Origin: CAXBNB01 sp049115735
Lineage (GTDB): Bacteria; Bacteroidota; Bacteroidia; Cytophagales; Cyclobacteriaceae
NCBI GenBank assembly: GCA_049115735.1
Contig: JAGDZP010000002.1
Span: forward strand, 1-64,000
Reading direction: 5' to 3'
Length of the DNA stretch: 64,000 bases
Shown here: positions 62,418-64,000 of the stretch, piece by piece
Layout: every line of letters starts with the position of its first letter
How positions within the stretch are numbered: position 1 is the stretch's first letter
Program-made: the position numbers and the translations under genes
The notes under the pieces: model-generated
Told to the model about the DNA's origin: nothing
The model's database searches: none
The model's input: only the letters and a program-made list of their open reading frames with translations

Positions 62418-63134
62418 TCAAAGGTGGAGGTAATATGGTCGCAACAGGTCGGTGTACTGTTTTGTGAATTCTTTTGAATTTTTCCGAATAATGAATTCAT
62501 CCGGTCCGTGTTGTATTCCTTTTCGACTTCTACTTAGTTCAACAATTTTTCTCAGCACCTTTCCTCCTTCAATATTTCGAATGATCACTTTCTCATGTGC
62601 ATTAAGATCATACTCACTGGAAGCTTCAACCAATAATTTCGCTTCATACTCAGGGTACATGATAAAAGCACTTCCCTGTTCAATCAGAAGCTTTTCCACA
62701 CATGACAAGAATAGTTCCTGGGACAAGCTGGTATTGTGAATGGCGAGGTTTTTCGATGCGCTTTGAGCTTCCAGATTGTTTTTGAAAAAGGGAGGATTTG
62801 ATATGATGAAATCATACTTGTCCGAATTGTTGTTGGCAAAGGCCTCTATGTCCTGATGATACAAGATGAATCGCTTATGCCAGTTAGATTTCTCAAAGTT
62901 GTGCTTTGCCTGGCTTGCTGCAAGCTCATCTATCTCTACCGCATCAATCGGGCAGTCGTATCTTTGAGCCAACATCAGGCTCAATAGACCAGTACCCGCT
63001 CCAATATCCAGTATTCTAACAGGATTACTTTTGTTGATGAGTGCTCCAAGCAAACAACCTTCGGTGGTTACTTTCATGGCACAGTCACCCTGATCTATTC
63101 GAAACTGTTTGAATTGGAAATAGGGATTACTCAA
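62418..63134 (-). CDS. trmN6: tRNA1(Val) (adenine(37)-N6)-methyltransferase
   Basis: Class I SAM-dependent methyltransferase of the YfiC/TrmN6 family, which methylates A37 of tRNA-Val. Start YFQFKQFRIDQGDCAMKVTT is the family signature (FxFKQFxIxQxxCAMKVGTD); SAM motif ILDIGAGTGLLSLMLAQR; catalytic NPPF in DFIISNPPFFKN. 238 residues. The start lies 6 bp after the upstream gene's stop, so they are probably cotranscribed. Confidence 0.92.
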   Translation of the reverse strand: MSNPYFQFKQFRIDQGDCAMKVTTEGCLLGALINKSNPVRILDIGAGTGLLSLMLAQRYDCPIDAVEIDELAASQAKHNFEKSNWHKRFILYHQDIEAFANNNSDKYDFIISNPPFFKNNLEAQSASKNLAIHNTSLSQELFLSCVEKLLIEQGSAFIMYPEYEAKLLVEASSEYDLNAHEKVIIRNIEGGKVLRKIVELSRSRKGIQHGPDEFIIRKNSKEFTKQYTDLLRPYYLHL

Positions 63135-63140
63135 GAGAAG

Positions 63141-63764
63141 CTACTTATTCGCCTGATTGTAGTTGCGCACTAGCTCTGGTAATTCAGAGTAACTCACCTC
63201 GTCCTGGCTGATCTTGAATAGCATTACTTCGTCAGAATGAAAGACTTCTTTCAGTTGCTCTTTAAACCTTTTTGGCTCAGAATAGATGGTCCAATAGGCA
63301 CCCGACAATGGCTTTCTGATAATGTAGGTTTCTATCATGTTGGTGCCACCTATGGCTACTGCTGCTCCGTGAGTGGTCGAGTAGGAGTCACCTCCGCTAT
63401 AGACCGAAGAATAATGTTTGTAGAGCATTAACGATCCGGATTCTATCACCTGAACAAAGTCTATCGGGATATTACTGGAGGCTGTTTCCCGGGCGTCCAA
63501 CTTAAAGTTGTGCATGACAATAAAGCTGTCCTTCTCAACAACAAAAGCTTTTACATCATCGGCCTTTAACCTGATTTCTTTGGAAGAGTCCGCAGGCTTA
63601 AAACGAAAAACTGGCTTATGAGAATAGGCATAAGATATCATACCTGTTTTCGGCTGATTGTTGCTGTCATAATAGATACCTTCTTTCCACGCACTGGGTT
63701 TTTGAGCGGAAGTACTCAACACTGCCATTAATAATACCATCAATATTATCCCTCTTGCCTTCAT
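63141..63764 (-). CDS. Secreted protein of unknown function
   Basis: 207 residues from ATG 63764 (KARGIILMVLLMAVLSTSAQ), chosen because a signal peptide follows at once; an in-frame ATG at 63842 would add 26 residues with no signal character. The mature part (KPSAWKEGIYYDSNNQPKTG; IRLKADDVKAFVVEKDSFIV; QVIESGSLMLYKHYSSVY) looks like one of the periplasmic proteins of Bacteroidota with repeated beta strands, but I do not recognise a family. Upstream of trmN6 by 6 bp. Confidence 0.7.
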   Translation of the reverse strand: MKARGIILMVLLMAVLSTSAQKPSAWKEGIYYDSNNQPKTGMISYAYSHKPVFRFKPADSSKEIRLKADDVKAFVVEKDSFIVMHNFKLDARETASSNIPIDFVQVIESGSLMLYKHYSSVYSGGDSYSTTHGAAVAIGGTNMIETYIIRKPLSGAYWTIYSEPKRFKEQLKEVFHSDEVMLFKISQDEVSYSELPELVRNYNQANK

Positions 63765-63921
63765 CGCCTTATGGTTCAATAGTTTCCCGATGTTACTGTA
63801 ACTTTTAATATAAAACAATAGCGGCTGATATTTATTGTTCATCTGGGGAAGTGGCTTATAATTGATAGGATCGGTAATCTTCTTATGCCCATCTAATTAA
63901 AATAGCTGAGTTGCTAATTTG

Positions 63922-63935
63922 ATTTGACGTCAAAT
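63922..63935. repeat. 14-bp perfect palindrome
   Basis: ATTTGACGTCAAAT is self-complementary with no spacer. It lies 157 bases upstream of the minus-strand secreted protein and 8 bases from a much longer palindrome, so it may be an operator half of a paired site. Confidence 0.4.
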
Positions 63936-63943
63936 TATTCTAT

Positions 63944-63977
63944 AATTGCAATTAGGGCATATGCCCTAATTGCAATT
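63944..63977. repeat. 34-bp perfect palindrome at the window edge
   Basis: AATTGCAATTAGGGCAT (63944-63960) is followed with no spacer by its exact reverse complement (63961-63977). Without a loop and without a T-run it is a poor terminator. It lies in the 236-bp region before the window end; an ATG at 63984 (GATACAAAAGGAAA follows) could start a plus-strand gene cut by the window, which would make this a divergent promoter region. Nothing else is seen between 63765 and 64000. Confidence 0.6.
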
Positions 63978-64000
63978 TACTCAATGGATACAAAAGGAAA

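Noticed and set aside
63984..64000. Start of a plus-strand gene (ATG GAT ACA AAA GGA)
   Set aside because: Only five codons are visible, too few to call a gene; noted only as context for the palindrome.
1..64000. tRNA, rRNA, CRISPR arrays, insertion sequences, prophage or defence systems
   Set aside because: None found by eye on either strand; intergenic gaps are short and accounted for.

Overview
The window looks like core chromosome of a Gram-negative, probably marine and strictly respiratory member of the Bacteroidota, most likely Cytophagia (Cytophagales). The evidence is a T9SS-type C-terminal sorting domain, Na+-translocating NQR, an ATP synthase operon without atpD/atpC, many small lipoproteins, RNase Y with ZapA, and promoters that fit the Bacteroidota -7 element TAnnTTTG. 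I see no tRNA, rRNA, CRISPR array, phage or transposase gene. Almost every long stretch is an ordinary, densely packed housekeeping operon, so the unusual signals are mostly small: regulatory repeats, one duplicated gene end and variant family members.

Layout: 1-2850 holds a secreted protein of unknown function and grpE-dnaJ. 3001-7652 is a five-gene nucleotide-sugar operon (UDP-glucuronate epimerase, rfbA, rfbC, UDP-xylose synthase type, UDP-N-acetylhexosamine dehydrogenase type). 7770-12365 is ccmBCDEF for cytochrome c maturation, with a Cys-type CcmE. 12911-17571 is nqrABCDE, without nqrF. 17845-19314 is guaB; its 3' end is repeated at 19988-20164 beyond a small lipoprotein gene. 20198-22055 has a serine hydrolase and an ankyrin protein.

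22262-29160 links a LytM peptidase and a bactofilin to atpZ, an atpI-like gene and atpBEFHAG. Then come purH (29365) and the rod-shape operon mreBCD-mrdA-rodA (30964-36441). A CPA1 antiporter, two small orphan proteins, and hemJ-sco-cytochrome c opposite a Crp/Fnr regulator follow, then an old-yellow-enzyme reductase, a 1229-residue T9SS cargo protein with its lipoprotein partner, rny, and zapA-coiled coil-pheT. The right part carries an SNF2 helicase, a B12-dependent ribonucleotide reductase below an Rrf2 regulator, a MORN-like secreted protein, htpG, trmN6 and a secreted unknown, and ends in a perfect 34-bp palindrome.

How it fits together: NQR, the antiporter and ATP synthase form the sodium/proton energy circuit. 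ccm, hemJ, sco and cytochrome c supply the respiratory chain. M23/bactofilin and mre/mrd/rod shape the wall. guaB and purH make purines, and nrdJ makes deoxynucleotides. grpE-dnaJ and htpG are stress chaperones that share an upstream repeat, TGTCA-N3-TGTCA. The points most worth following are that shared repeat, the guaB tail duplication with a covarying terminator stem, strong hairpins at atpE/atpF and atpH/atpA, the Cys-type CcmE, the reduced-zinc DnaJ, an atpZ with no standard start codon, and a palindrome over the nrdJ promoter.
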